Positions 7,356 to 15,347 of a DNA stretch of 19,017 bases are shown piece by piece. Source of the stretch: Iamia sp038233075 (lineage in GTDB: Bacteria > Actinomycetota > Acidimicrobiia > Acidimicrobiales > Iamiaceae); NCBI GenBank assembly GCA_038233075.1, contig JBBSMQ010000048.1:1-19017 (forward strand), in the 5' to 3' direction. Within the stretch, counting starts at the first letter, position 1. Every line of letters begins with the position of its first letter. Made by a program: the position numbers and the translations under genes. The notes under the pieces were generated by a model. That model was not told the DNA's origin and did not search any database. It was given only the letters and a program-made list of their open reading frames with translations.

Positions 7356-8453
7356 TCAGCCGGCCAGGCTGACACCTAGACCCGAGGCGCGCAGGGCTGC
7401 GTAGCCGGGCTTGATGCGCTCGTTGATGATCCGCAGCCTCCGGTCGAAGGGCCAGAACGCGCTCTTCATGGCGTTCAGCGTCAGCCACTCGAGGTCGTCC
7501 CAGCCGTAGCCGAAGGCGGCGACCAGCTCGACCATCTCCTGGGTCATGGAGGTGCCGCTCATCAGCCGGTTGTCGGTGTTGACCGTGACCCGGTAGCGAA
7601 GCCGTCGCAGCAGGCCGATGGGGTGCTCGGCGATGGTGTCGCAGACCCCGGTGTTGACGTTGGAGGTGGGGCACATCTCCAACGGCACCCGGCGGTCGCG
7701 GACGAACGAGGCCAGGCGGCCCAGCTGCACGCCCTGGTCGGTCACGGTGATGTCGTCGATGATGCGGACGCCGTGGCCGAGACGCTCCGCCCCGCAGAGC
7801 TGGACCGCCTCCCAGATGGACGGGAGCCCGAAGGCCTCGCCGGCGTGGATGGTGATGTGGAAGTTGTCCTCGGCCACGGCCCGGAAGGCATCGAGGTGTC
7901 GGGTCGGGGGGTGGCCGGCCTCGCTGCCGGCGATGTCGAAGCCGACCACACCCTCGTCGCGGTGGCGCAGCGCGGCCTCGGCCACCTCCTTGGAGTTGGC
8001 GGCGTGGCGCATGGCGGTGACGAGCAGGCCGATCTCGATGCGACCGTCGGCGGTGCCCAGGCCGAAGCCCTCCAGCATCGCCCCGATGACCTCGTCGAGG
8101 CTGAGGCCCCGCTCCAGGCACAGCTCGGGGGCCATGCGCACCTCGGCGTAGACCACACCGTCGTCGGCCAGGTCCGTGGCGCACTCCGCCGCCACCCGCA
8201 CGATGGCGTCGCGCTCCTGCATCACCCCGACGGTGTGCTCGAAGGTGTCGAGGTAGAGGACGAGGTCTCGTCGGTTCGCCCCCTCGGTGAACCAGCGGCC
8301 CAGCTCCTCCACATCGGTCGTGGGCAGACCGTCATAGCCGTGCTCGTCCGCCAGCTCGACCACCGTGGCCGGCCGCAGCCCGCCGTCGAGGTGGTCGTGG
8401 AGGAGCACCTTGGGGGCCCGACGGATCTGGTCGACGGTGGGACGCTCGTCCAT
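7356..8453 (-). CDS. add: Adenosine deaminase
   Basis: 365 residues, full length for the family. Metal ligands H19 and H21 are in KVLLHDHLDG. HAGE (203-206) gives the zinc-binding His and the catalytic Glu, LGHG supplies the catalytic His, MCPTSN is the family block, and NTDN carries the zinc Asp294. In eukaryotic enzymes the residue after that Asp is a second Asp; here it is Asn. The enzyme hydrolyses adenosine or deoxyadenosine to inosine and ammonia in the cytosol. The ATG at 8453 has no Shine-Dalgarno but TACCCT lies 6 nt upstream, so it is probably leaderless. With the adenosine kinase at 739 the region offers two competing fates for adenosine: recapture as AMP, or deamination. The stop is 24 nt from that of the convergent DUF3089 gene. 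Confidence 0.95.
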   Translation of the reverse strand: MDERPTVDQIRRAPKVLLHDHLDGGLRPATVVELADEHGYDGLPTTDVEELGRWFTEGANRRDLVLYLDTFEHTVGVMQERDAIVRVAAECATDLADDGVVYAEVRMAPELCLERGLSLDEVIGAMLEGFGLGTADGRIEIGLLVTAMRHAANSKEVAEAALRHRDEGVVGFDIAGSEAGHPPTRHLDAFRAVAEDNFHITIHAGEAFGLPSIWEAVQLCGAERLGHGVRIIDDITVTDQGVQLGRLASFVRDRRVPLEMCPTSNVNTGVCDTIAEHPIGLLRRLRYRVTVNTDNRLMSGTSMTQEMVELVAAFGYGWDDLEWLTLNAMKSAFWPFDRRLRIINERIKPGYAALRASGLGVSLAG

Positions 8454-8459
8454 CGGAGC

Positions 8460-8465
8460 AGGGTA
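8460..8465 (-). promoter_or_regulatory. -10 element of a likely leaderless promoter (add)
   Basis: TACCCT on the minus strand ends 6 nt before the ATG at 8453, with no ribosome binding site between. It fits the TANNNT-N6/7-start pattern seen before three other genes here. Confidence 0.5.
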
Positions 8466-8538
8466 CCGGGGACCCGGGGGGCGGGCTGGAGGGACGGATC
8501 GTCAGCCACGGGGCGGACCCGCAGCGGCGGCCCCCGGC

Positions 8539-8988
8539 TCAGCAGCGGGTCATGAAGACCTGCACGCCCCAGTAGCGGCCGCCCCTCTTGACCACCCCCA
8601 CACCGATGTGGGTGTACTTCCCGGCGAGGATGTTGGCCCGGTGACCCCGCGACGCCATCCAGGCCCGGTGCAGCCCATCGACCGAGCCGGCGACGGCCAC
8701 GTTCTCGCCCAGGCTGCGCCAGCACGACGGTGCGCCGCGACGCAGGCTCGAGTGCGTGATGCGTCCGTCGCCGGCCATCTTGGCGGCCCAGCCCTCGGCC
8801 TTGGCCGTGAGCCGACCGTTGACGCCCAGCGGCCCCTGTCCCACCGCGACCCGATCGCGGTTGACGAGGTAGACCAACCGCTGCTGGCCCGAGTTCAGGC
8901 AGGCGGTGAGCAGCAGGGTGAGAGCGATGGCGACCAGGCCGAGGACCGCACGGGAACGATGAGTGGGGGTGTGGTGCATGGGCACCAT
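8539..8988 (-). CDS. Small CAP/SCP-domain lipoprotein
   Basis: 149 residues from the ATG at 8988; an ATG at 8979 would shorten it by three. A signal peptide ends in lipobox LLTAC. The remainder is one CAP (cysteine-rich secretory/PR-1) domain. It has an N-terminal helix (QQRLVYLVNRDRVAVG), the cavity His in ITHSSL, the GENVAVAG motif, and GHRANILAGKYTHIGVGV, ending in WGVQVFMTRC. The CAP cavity residues His, Glu (GEN) and His (GHRAN) are present. Bacterial CAP proteins are extracellular and their functions are mostly undefined; lipid or sterol binding and peptidase roles have been proposed for relatives. The C-terminal Cys and the Cys in APSCW could form a disulfide. No Shine-Dalgarno is obvious. 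Confidence 0.87.
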   Translation of the reverse strand: MVPMHHTPTHRSRAVLGLVAIALTLLLTACLNSGQQRLVYLVNRDRVAVGQGPLGVNGRLTAKAEGWAAKMAGDGRITHSSLRRGAPSCWRSLGENVAVAGSVDGLHRAWMASRGHRANILAGKYTHIGVGVVKRGGRYWGVQVFMTRC

Positions 8989-9071
8989 TCTGGCCGACGC
9001 GCGCCCCCCAGATGAACTTAGCGTAGGCGTAACTCACCCTGGGTGGTCGTCAGGTATCTGAACTGCGACTT

Positions 9072-9099
9072 TTCGACACGAGTTCGTTACATTCGACAC
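9072..9099. repeat. TTCGACAC direct repeat, 20-bp period
   Basis: TTCGACAC occurs at 9072-9079 and again at 9092-9099. The 20-bp period is close to two helical turns, so both would face the same side of the DNA, as in many operator half-sites. It lies between two divergent genes. No regulator is known; binding is inference. Confidence 0.4.
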
Positions 9100-9180
9100 T
9101 CTCCGTGCAGACACAAAAGTCAAGGACCACGTGGGTGCGTCGTGAGGTGGTGAGCTCGGCTGTCGGCCAGCGTCGCCGCG

Positions 9181-9209
9181 GTCGACGGCCGGAGCGTCCT
9201 CAGTAGTCT
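9181..9209 (+). promoter_or_regulatory. Possible promoter of the glycosyltransferase gene
   Basis: GTCGAC (9181-9186), 17 bp, then TAGTCT (9204-9209), which fits TANNNT. The predicted start is about 90 nt before the GTG at 9307. The rnpB promoter candidate has the same -35-like hexamer and the same 17-bp spacing, but GTCGAC is common in DNA this rich in GC. Confidence 0.35.
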
Positions 9210-9306
9210 GTCAGTCACCTGCAACCGGGCAGCGGGACCCGCCTGCAGCCATCGTCGGAGGGATGCGCGGTCGTGCGTGGCCCACGTAGGGGAAGGGAGT
9301 GGGCCG

Positions 9307-10965
9307 GTGCACGGGGAGTCGCATCTTCATCGGCTCCGCCGCGCCGGGCGGGATCCCTCGGTCCTCCTCGTGGCAGCCGTGGCCCTGGTCCTGCGCTGGT
9401 GGGCTCCGGGCGAGACGGTGCGCACGATCGACGAGTGGAACTGGATGCGGAGGGCGGAGCGCTTCGGCGATGCCCTGGGGGACGGGAACCTCACCGCCGC
9501 GACCGTCGAGCGCGCCTCGGCCCTCGCGACCCGCCCGGGGATCACCACGATGTGGATCGGGTTCCTGGCCGGAGAGGTCATCTCACCCCCTCCTGCCGTG
9601 GCCCGCTGGTTCAGCGTCGGCAACACGGTGGACCAGCTCCGCTTCGCCCACATCGGCATGGGGTTGGTCTGTGCCGCCGGGGTCCTGCTCTTCACCCTCC
9701 TCGCTCGGGTCGTGATCGGCAGGGGCGCCGGCCTCGTGGCCGGTGGACTGCTCGCGGTGGAGCCCTGGATCGTCGGCCACAGCACCCTCCTCCACACCGA
9801 CGGCCTGGTGACCACCTTCTCCGCGACGGCCGTCATGGGTCTCGTCGCCGCCCTCGAGGCGGCCCGCGTCCCTCCGGCCGCGCGCCCGGCCACTCGGTCG
9901 TGGACCGAGCGTCCCGGCATCCTCGCCGGCCTGGGCGGGCTCGCCGGCGCGATCGCCCTGCTCACCAAGGTCAACGCGGCCGGCTTCCTCGGTGTGGCCG
10001 GTGTGCTCGCCCTCGGTTCCCTCGTGCTGCTCCCCCAGGCCGCCCGCAGGGAGCTGGGCGGGAGGACCGAGGGCGTCCGGACCGTGCTCACCTGGGGCGC
10101 CGTGTGCCTGTTGGTGACCGTGGCCGCCTGGCCATCGCTCTGGGTCGATCCCCTCGCACAGCTGACGGCCAGCTTCAACTCCGCCGCCCTGGCGACTGAG
10201 CGGACACGATCGACCTTCCTCTTCGGCCAGGTGACCGACGTCGATCGGCGCCTCTTCGCGGTGGTCGCGTGGTATCGGATCTCACCCTGGCTGCTCGTGG
10301 GGTCGCTTGCGGCCTTGGTGGTCTGGGTGGTGACCTCGAGGCGGCGGGACCGGGAGCGCCTGCCTCGTCGGGTGTCGGTCATGCTGACGGTCCCCGCCCT
10401 CGCCTACGCAGTGGCCATCAGCCTCAGCGACAAGCAGTACGACCGCTACCTCTTGCCCCTCCTGCCGTTCCTGATGCTCTTCGTGGCCCACGCGCTCGTC
10501 ACCGCGGCCAAGGGCGTCCGGTTCGCGCCGATCCTGCGTCGGATCGCCTGGGGTGGCTTCGCCCTCGCCGCCCTCTGGGTGGTGCTGCTCGCGCCGTTCG
10601 CCGTCTCGTTCGTGGACCCGCTCGTAGGCGGTCAGACCGCCGCCCGGGACAGGATCCCTCTTGGCTGGGGGGAGGGGATCGAGACCGTCTTGGCCGATGT
10701 GCCCAGCGGGCCCGACCGCTGCCCGACCATCTCCTCTCGCCGATGGCTCATCGGCCAGCCCGGCTGCTTCGACCAGGTTGGCTGGGAGTGGCTGGACGGT
10801 GACGGCCCCCCACCCGAGTACGTGCTGATCTACGTCCTCGACCGCCAGCGGGGGTCGACGGTCGAGGAGGACGCGGTGCGCCGACGCGACGACTGGGTGC
10901 TCGTCGATCGCCTGACCATCGACGGCGTGAGCTACGTCGAGCTCTGGGCCCCGACGAGCCGCTGA
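9307..10965 (+). CDS. GT-C fold membrane glycosyltransferase (PMT/ArnT-like)
   Basis: 552 residues from the GTG at 9307, chosen because AAGGGAG lies 7 nt upstream; an in-frame GTG at 9277 would add ten residues but has no well-spaced site. About ten membrane helices run from residue 20 to about 465. The first external loop carries the acidic motif TIDEWNW, where GT-C enzymes hold catalytic Asp/Glu. EPWIVGHSTLLHTDGL and KQYDRYLLPLLPFL resemble protein O-mannosyltransferase and ArnT families. A soluble tail of about 90 residues follows. Such enzymes transfer a sugar from a polyprenyl-phosphate donor to a protein, lipid or glycan at the outer membrane face. Donor and acceptor cannot be read from the sequence. 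It stands alone and ends just before a hairpin shared with rnpB. Confidence 0.78.
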   Translation: MHGESHLHRLRRAGRDPSVLLVAAVALVLRWWAPGETVRTIDEWNWMRRAERFGDALGDGNLTAATVERASALATRPGITTMWIGFLAGEVISPPPAVARWFSVGNTVDQLRFAHIGMGLVCAAGVLLFTLLARVVIGRGAGLVAGGLLAVEPWIVGHSTLLHTDGLVTTFSATAVMGLVAALEAARVPPAARPATRSWTERPGILAGLGGLAGAIALLTKVNAAGFLGVAGVLALGSLVLLPQAARRELGGRTEGVRTVLTWGAVCLLVTVAAWPSLWVDPLAQLTASFNSAALATERTRSTFLFGQVTDVDRRLFAVVAWYRISPWLLVGSLAALVVWVVTSRRRDRERLPRRVSVMLTVPALAYAVAISLSDKQYDRYLLPLLPFLMLFVAHALVTAAKGVRFAPILRRIAWGGFALAALWVVLLAPFAVSFVDPLVGGQTAARDRIPLGWGEGIETVLADVPSGPDRCPTISSRRWLIGQPGCFDQVGWEWLDGDGPPPEYVLIYVLDRQRGSTVEEDAVRRRDDWVLVDRLTIDGVSYVELWAPTSR

Positions 10966-10973
10966 TCCTCGCC

Positions 10974-10987
10974 CCCCTGGTCAGGGG
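10974..10987. terminator. Short palindromic hairpin between glycosyltransferase gene and rnpB
   Basis: CCCCT-GGTC-AGGGG forms a 5-bp GC-rich stem. It lies 8 nt past the glycosyltransferase stop and just past the 3' end of rnpB, so it could end both convergent transcripts. No T-run follows on either strand. Confidence 0.45.
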
Positions 10988-10993
10988 CCTGGT

Positions 10994-11360
<367 letters not shown>

Positions 11361-11368
11361 GCGTCCCA

Positions 11369-11397
11369 GTCTGTCGGCTGGGGCCGCCGCCGTCGAC
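11369..11397 (-). promoter_or_regulatory. Probable rnpB promoter
   Basis: On the minus strand GTCGAC (11392-11397), 17 bp, then CAGACT (11369-11374), which ends 8 nt before the predicted RNA 5' end at 11360. The placement is right for a -35/-10 pair, though the -10 starts with C instead of T. Confidence 0.45.
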
Positions 11398-11416
11398 CGA
11401 GAATCGACGGGTGGCC

Positions 11417-12364
11417 TCAGCCGCCCTCGGCCTCGGCGTCGTCGCCCTCCCCGTCCTCACCGTCGGAGGACGCCGCCGGGTCGGGGGGCTCGGCCAGCGT
11501 GTCGCCGCCGTCCATGCCCTTCAGCACCAGCATCTGTTCCGGCAGACGAGCGGGACCGGAGGTGTCGATGACGGCCTCGGGCACGGCGGAGGAGCCGTCG
11601 GGGTCGAGGAGCAGCGCCGGCAGAGCGGCCTGGCGCGCCCCGATGGCACCGACGGTCATGAGCGACTTCCGCAGGGCGGCGGTGGTCATGGTGCCCGCAC
11701 CCCAGGCGTAGGTCGAGGCCCCGATCGTCTCCAGCGACAGCAGGAACTGCACCACGCTGCGCTCGGTCGTCAGGCTCTGCACCACCGGGCCCAGCAACCC
11801 CTCCAGGACGCCGGTGTTGGCCTCCTCGACGGGCTCGCCGCCGGCCGCGCTGACCACCGACTCCAGGTAGGCGGCGTGGCTCTCGTGGCGCTCGCGCAGG
11901 AGCATGAGGGCGGACATCGTCTCAGCGTCGTAGTCGATGGGTCCGGGGAGCCGCAGCTCGGTGGTGGCGTCGGCCAGCCCCGAGTCGGCCAGCACCACAG
12001 CGTAGATCTCGGTGGCGGCCAGCTCGAAGGTGCGGTGGGTCCGAGCGACGGCGGCATCCTGAGCGGCGCCTTCCTCCGGCGAGGTGGTCTGGGCCGGACC
12101 GATGGTGGTGGTGGCCTGCTCCGGGGTGGTCACGCCCGTCTCGCTGGGGGGCACCTCCTCGCCGCTGCCGCAAGCGGCGAGGACCGCGGCGGCCAGGACG
12201 CCGCCGCCCCCGAGGCGGAGGAACTGGCGGCGGCCGTCGGGCGCGGGGTCGGTGCCCTCCCGGGGGGACAGGATGCGCGCTGCGGTGTGTCGCCACTGGT
12301 CCAGGGCGGAGCGCGGGGTGCGCCGGGCCTCGTCGACCAGCGCGTCGATGTCATCGAAGTGCAT
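11417..12364 (-). CDS. Tat-exported ferritin-like lipoprotein
   Basis: 315 residues from the ATG at 12364, preceded by GAGAGG at 5 nt and GGAGG further up. An ATG at 12385, sharing one base with the upstream TGA, and a GTG at 12388 are alternatives. A cytoplasmic lead of about 43 residues precedes a Tat-type signal (RRQFLRLGGGG) ending in lipobox LAAC, so Cys65 may be lipidated. After a Thr/Pro-rich linker comes a four-helix ferritin-like domain with Glu/His in helical positions: FELAATEIYAVVL, LLRERHESHAAYLESV, VVQFLLSLETIGASTYAWG. The C-terminus is very acidic (DGEDGEGDDAEAEGG). Relatives are annotated as ferritin-like with no settled function; metal binding at the cell surface is inferred. 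It is co-transcribed with the paralogue upstream. Confidence 0.78.
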   Translation of the reverse strand: MHFDDIDALVDEARRTPRSALDQWRHTAARILSPREGTDPAPDGRRQFLRLGGGGVLAAAVLAACGSGEEVPPSETGVTTPEQATTTIGPAQTTSPEEGAAQDAAVARTHRTFELAATEIYAVVLADSGLADATTELRLPGPIDYDAETMSALMLLRERHESHAAYLESVVSAAGGEPVEEANTGVLEGLLGPVVQSLTTERSVVQFLLSLETIGASTYAWGAGTMTTAALRKSLMTVGAIGARQAALPALLLDPDGSSAVPEAVIDTSGPARLPEQMLVLKGMDGGDTLAEPPDPAASSDGEDGEGDDAEAEGG

Positions 12365-12384
12365 GTCGGCCTCTCGTCCTCCCA

Positions 12385-13197
12385 TCACCCTTCGCCCTGG
12401 GTCAGATCGTTTGGATTGCCGACCTCGGGTCCCTGGCCGCCCTCGTTGCCGAGGGGACCCTGGCCGGGTACTTCCTCGGCGGTGCCCGGCCTGGTGTCAG
12501 TCGGATAGCTGGCGACAGGCAGGTTGCCCGTCGCGGCCTGCTCGTCGGGGACCAGGTCGGCCAGCGCGACACCGGCAAGGGATCCCAGCACCACGACCTG
12601 CTGGCCCGTCGACGAGAGGACGGCGGCCACCGCCTTGGCGTCGTTCTGGTCCTCGATGGCCCCCAGGAGCACGTACTCGGTCGCGGTCAGCGACTCCTCC
12701 AGGTCGCGCAGGACCCCGAGCGCGGCGTCCTCATCGACGGCGCCGGCGATCGACGTCGCCAGCTCTTGCTCCAGGGTGGTGTTCCCGTTCTCGACCGCGA
12801 TCGGCAGCAGCTCGTTCAGGGCGGCGGCCTGCTCGTTGTGGTTGGCGCCGAGCTGGCGCACGACCTCGGCCACCGGCTCTGACAGTGGGGAGGTCTCCGG
12901 GTCGACAGCCTGGGCGAAGCCCCGCGCCGCAGCGAGGCAGAGGCCGGCCAGGTGTTCGACGAGCATCTCGTCGGGGCTGAGCTCGGCGTCCTGGTCCTCG
13001 ACGTTGTCGCCGCCGTCCTGGGCCAGGGCGGCGGGCACCACACCCCCGACGGGGACGAGCTGGGAGCCGGCAGCGAGGACGGCGCCTCCCGTCGCGACGC
13101 GGGTCAAGAACCGCCGCCGGGAGGATCCGGCGGCGGTCTCGGCCTGGTCTCCGGTCGGGTCGGTGTGGTCTGGCAGTCGCGGCGGGCTGATCCCCAC
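12385..13197 (-). CDS. Tat-exported ferritin-like protein, partner of the downstream paralogue
   Basis: 270 residues from the GTG at 13197, which has GAGGAGG ending 4 nt upstream; reading open to 13254 adds 19 residues without a better site. The Tat motif SSRRRFLTR (residues 25-33) precedes a hydrophobic stretch ending near ALAQD, a usual signal-peptidase site with no lipobox, so this copy is probably released or periplasm-like. The mature part is helical with ferritin-like elements: DEMLVEHLAGLCLAAARGF, ANHNEQAAALNELLP, EESLTATEYVLLGAI. The C-terminus is Gly/Pro/Asn-rich and disordered in appearance. It ends in a TGA at 12385-12387 that overlaps a possible ATG of the next gene. The two genes are probably duplicates that have specialised as one soluble and one lipid-anchored protein. 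Confidence 0.75.
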   Translation of the reverse strand: MGISPPRLPDHTDPTGDQAETAAGSSRRRFLTRVATGGAVLAAGSQLVPVGGVVPAALAQDGGDNVEDQDAELSPDEMLVEHLAGLCLAAARGFAQAVDPETSPLSEPVAEVVRQLGANHNEQAAALNELLPIAVENGNTTLEQELATSIAGAVDEDAALGVLRDLEESLTATEYVLLGAIEDQNDAKAVAAVLSSTGQQVVVLGSLAGVALADLVPDEQAATGNLPVASYPTDTRPGTAEEVPGQGPLGNEGGQGPEVGNPNDLTQGEG

Positions 13198-13283
13198 GCG
13201 TCCTCCTCGTGTCTCGGCCACCCCTGGTGGGGTCACTGCTCGGCATTGCAGCACGATGGCCCATGTCTAGTGCGCGACCCCTG

Positions 13284-13298
13284 CTGGCCCGAAGCCAG
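13284..13298. terminator. Small hairpin downstream of the FGGY kinase operon
   Basis: CTGGC-CCGAA-GCCAG forms a 5-bp stem about 90 nt after the kinase stop and before the ferritin-like genes. It could separate the two minus-strand units. There is no T-tract, so this is tentative. Confidence 0.25.
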
Positions 13299-13388
13299 GG
13301 CGAGACCTGCGCCGCGGCGGGGCCGGGGTTCGGTTCTGTGTCACGAGCGCGCTTCCATCCATGGCCCGTCCCACGGCACGTCGGGGGC

Positions 13389-14846
13389 TCAGAAGTCCAG
13401 TCCAGAGAGCTCGGGGATCCAGCGCTGGGCTCGCCGCACCGCCTCCTGCCAGCGCTCCCGGTCGAGCTGGCGGGTCGGCTCGACCACGCTCCGGGGTTCC
13501 CACAGCGAGGCCAGCTCGTCGGTCCCGGACCAGATCCCGGTGGCCAGGCCGGCGACGTACGCCGCGCCCAGGGTCGTGGCCTCGACCTCGGGGGAGACCT
13601 CCACCCGCCGGCCGGTGGCATCGGCCAGGGCGCTGACGAACGTCGGGTTGTCGCTCATCCCGCCGTCGACCCGCAGGGCGTCGATGTGACAGCTGCCGTC
13701 GGCCTCGGCCGCCTCCAGCAGGTCGGCGCCCCGGTGGGCGACCCCTTCCAGCACGGCCCGCACGATCTGCGGACGAGCCGAGCCCCGGCTGACGCCGAGG
13801 AGCGTGCCCCGGGCGCCGTAGTCCCACTGGGGGGCACCCAGCCCCAGCAGGGCGGGCACGTACCAGACCCCTCCGCTGTCCTCGCAGGCGGCCGCGACCT
13901 CATGGGACTCCGACGCCGAGGCGATGATGCCGAGGTCGTCGCGCAGCCACTCCACGTTGGTGCCGGCCGACAGCATGGCCGCCTCGACCCCCCATGTGAC
14001 TTGCCCCTTGCGTCCCATGGCGACGATCGGGAACCCGCCCGAGGGCCCGCGGGATGCGAACGCGGGCCGCTCGGGCCCCACGCAGACGTCGAGCATGCCG
14101 CCGGTGCCGAAGGTGGCCTTGGCCTGTCCCGGCGCGAAGCAGCCCTGACCGGCGAGCGACGCCTGCTGGTCGCCGATGATCCCCGCGATCGGGCGCGCGC
14201 CGGGCAGGGCCGTGGCCGGGCCCACCACCCCGACGGAGTCGACGACGGTGGGCAGCGACGCCCGGTCGATGCGCAGCCGGTCCAGGACGACGTCGGACCA
14301 GTCGGTGGCGTCCGGGGTGCGCAGCCCGGTGAGGGCTGCGTTGGTGGGGTCGGTGACGTGGGCCGCGCCCTCGGTCAGGGTCCAGACAATCCAGCTGTCC
14401 ACCGTGCCGATGCAGAGGTCCCGGTGACGTTCTGGGTCGACCTGGTCGAGGATGGCCTGGGCCTTGGTGGCGCTCAGGTTGGGGGCGATGCGGATGCCCT
14501 CTGCCCTCAGCTCCAGGCACCTGCCGACGGTGCGGAGGTCCTGCCACCCGAGACCGGGGGCGACGGGCTCGCCGGTGGACCGGTCCCAGACCAGGGTCGA
14601 CGCCCGCTGGTTGGCGATGCCGACCGCGGCCACCGGACCCCCGGCATCGAGCGCCGCCCGCGCCACCTGCAGTACCGCTGCGGCCATGGCGACGCCGTCG
14701 AACTCGACCAGCCCGGGGGCCGGTGAGTCCGGGAGGAGCGGCGTCGGATGGGCGTGGGTGACCGACGAGTCGGCGGTCACCACCGCGGCCCGCAGGCCAC
14801 TGGTGCCCACGTCGATCACGAGGATGCTGTCGGGTGCTGGGGTCAC
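13389..14846 (-). CDS. FGGY-family carbohydrate kinase, glycerol-kinase-like
   Basis: 485 residues from the GTG at 14846, with GGAGG 7 nt upstream; GTGA overlaps the TGA of the preceding gene by 4 nt, so translation is coupled. Both actin-like FGGY domains are complete: IDVGTSGLRAAV, GTVDSWIVWTLT, DPTNAALTGL, GDQQASLAGQ, FGTGG, GLGAPQWD, RAVLEGVAHR and VDGGMSDNP. The closest visible pattern is glycerol kinase. However, the glycerol-contact block NQRET of E. coli GlpK is NQRAS here (Ala82 for the Glu), the contact Tyr of PYFS is Asn123 (PNLS), and the Phe of GTGCF is Met. The catalytic Asp of GDQQ and Trp101 remain. It is therefore an ATP-dependent polyol or sugar kinase whose substrate may not be glycerol. 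Upstream operon partners are a membrane protein and an AGPS-type oxidoreductase. Confidence 0.85.
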   Translation of the reverse strand: MTPAPDSILVIDVGTSGLRAAVVTADSSVTHAHPTPLLPDSPAPGLVEFDGVAMAAAVLQVARAALDAGGPVAAVGIANQRASTLVWDRSTGEPVAPGLGWQDLRTVGRCLELRAEGIRIAPNLSATKAQAILDQVDPERHRDLCIGTVDSWIVWTLTEGAAHVTDPTNAALTGLRTPDATDWSDVVLDRLRIDRASLPTVVDSVGVVGPATALPGARPIAGIIGDQQASLAGQGCFAPGQAKATFGTGGMLDVCVGPERPAFASRGPSGGFPIVAMGRKGQVTWGVEAAMLSAGTNVEWLRDDLGIIASASESHEVAAACEDSGGVWYVPALLGLGAPQWDYGARGTLLGVSRGSARPQIVRAVLEGVAHRGADLLEAAEADGSCHIDALRVDGGMSDNPTFVSALADATGRRVEVSPEVEATTLGAAYVAGLATGIWSGTDELASLWEPRSVVEPTRQLDRERWQEAVRRAQRWIPELSGLDF

Positions 14847-15328
14847 GGTGAGTCCTCCGAGGGGTCGGCAGCGGGGCGGGGGAGGCGCTCGACCCGGGCC
14901 AGCAGGCCCCCGGCGGCGGCGGTGACGGCGGCCAGGAGCCCGGTGGCGACCCAGGTCAGCGGGGTCAGGTCCTGGCCTCGGACCACGGAGGTGACGATGC
15001 CCACGGCCTGGAGGATGGCCCAGCACGTGATGCCGGCCACGGCGCAGGTGGCGATGGGCGAGCGGGGATCGATGCGGCGGACGACCCAGCCCGCGAAGCA
15101 GAAGCCCAGGAGCTGGACGGCCACGATCACCAGCGCGGTGCCGCCTCCCAGGTCGCCCTCGTCGTCGGCCAGCAGCTGGCCGACCAGGGCTGCGGGCGCC
15201 ACGAACACCAGCCCGTTGAGGCCACCACGAGCCGCCAGCGGAAGGTCGATCCCATCGGGTCGCGGCCCGGATCCGCCGGAAGGCCGGCCCGGCCCCGATG
15301 GCGGCCGACGGTCCGGAGGTGAAGTCAC
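14843..15328 (-). CDS. Small four-helix membrane protein
   Basis: 161 residues from a GTG at 15328, 19 nt after the stop of the oxidoreductase gene and overlapping the kinase start by 4 nt. A Pro/Gly/Arg-rich cytoplasmic head of about 30 residues is followed by four hydrophobic segments, at about residues 33-53 (LNGLVFVAPAALVG), 63-83 (ALVIVAVQLLGFCFAG), 92-112 (ATCAVAGITCWAILQAVGIV) and 121-142 (WVATGLLAAVTAAAGGLL). The tail is short and acidic. I do not recognise a named family. Its fixed place between the oxidoreductase and the kinase suggests it serves the same pathway, perhaps as a small transporter subunit or membrane anchor; this is inference. The ribosome binding site is poor, which fits translational coupling. 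Confidence 0.7.
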   Translation of the reverse strand: MTSPPDRRPPSGPGRPSGGSGPRPDGIDLPLAARGGLNGLVFVAPAALVGQLLADDEGDLGGGTALVIVAVQLLGFCFAGWVVRRIDPRSPIATCAVAGITCWAILQAVGIVTSVVRGQDLTPLTWVATGLLAAVTAAAGGLLARVERLPRPAADPSEDSP

Positions 15329-15347
15329 CGGCCGGTCGCCGCCGTGG

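Larger units (their letters stand above)
8989..9306. other. 318-bp divergent intergenic region
   Basis: This gap separates the CAP gene (-) from the glycosyltransferase gene (+). It is less GC-rich than its surroundings between about 9010 and 9125. It holds a possible minus-strand -10 (TACGCT at 9020-9025), a pair of TTCGACAC direct repeats (9072 and 9092), and a possible plus-strand promoter at 9181-9209. I see no gene in it. Confidence 0.6.
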
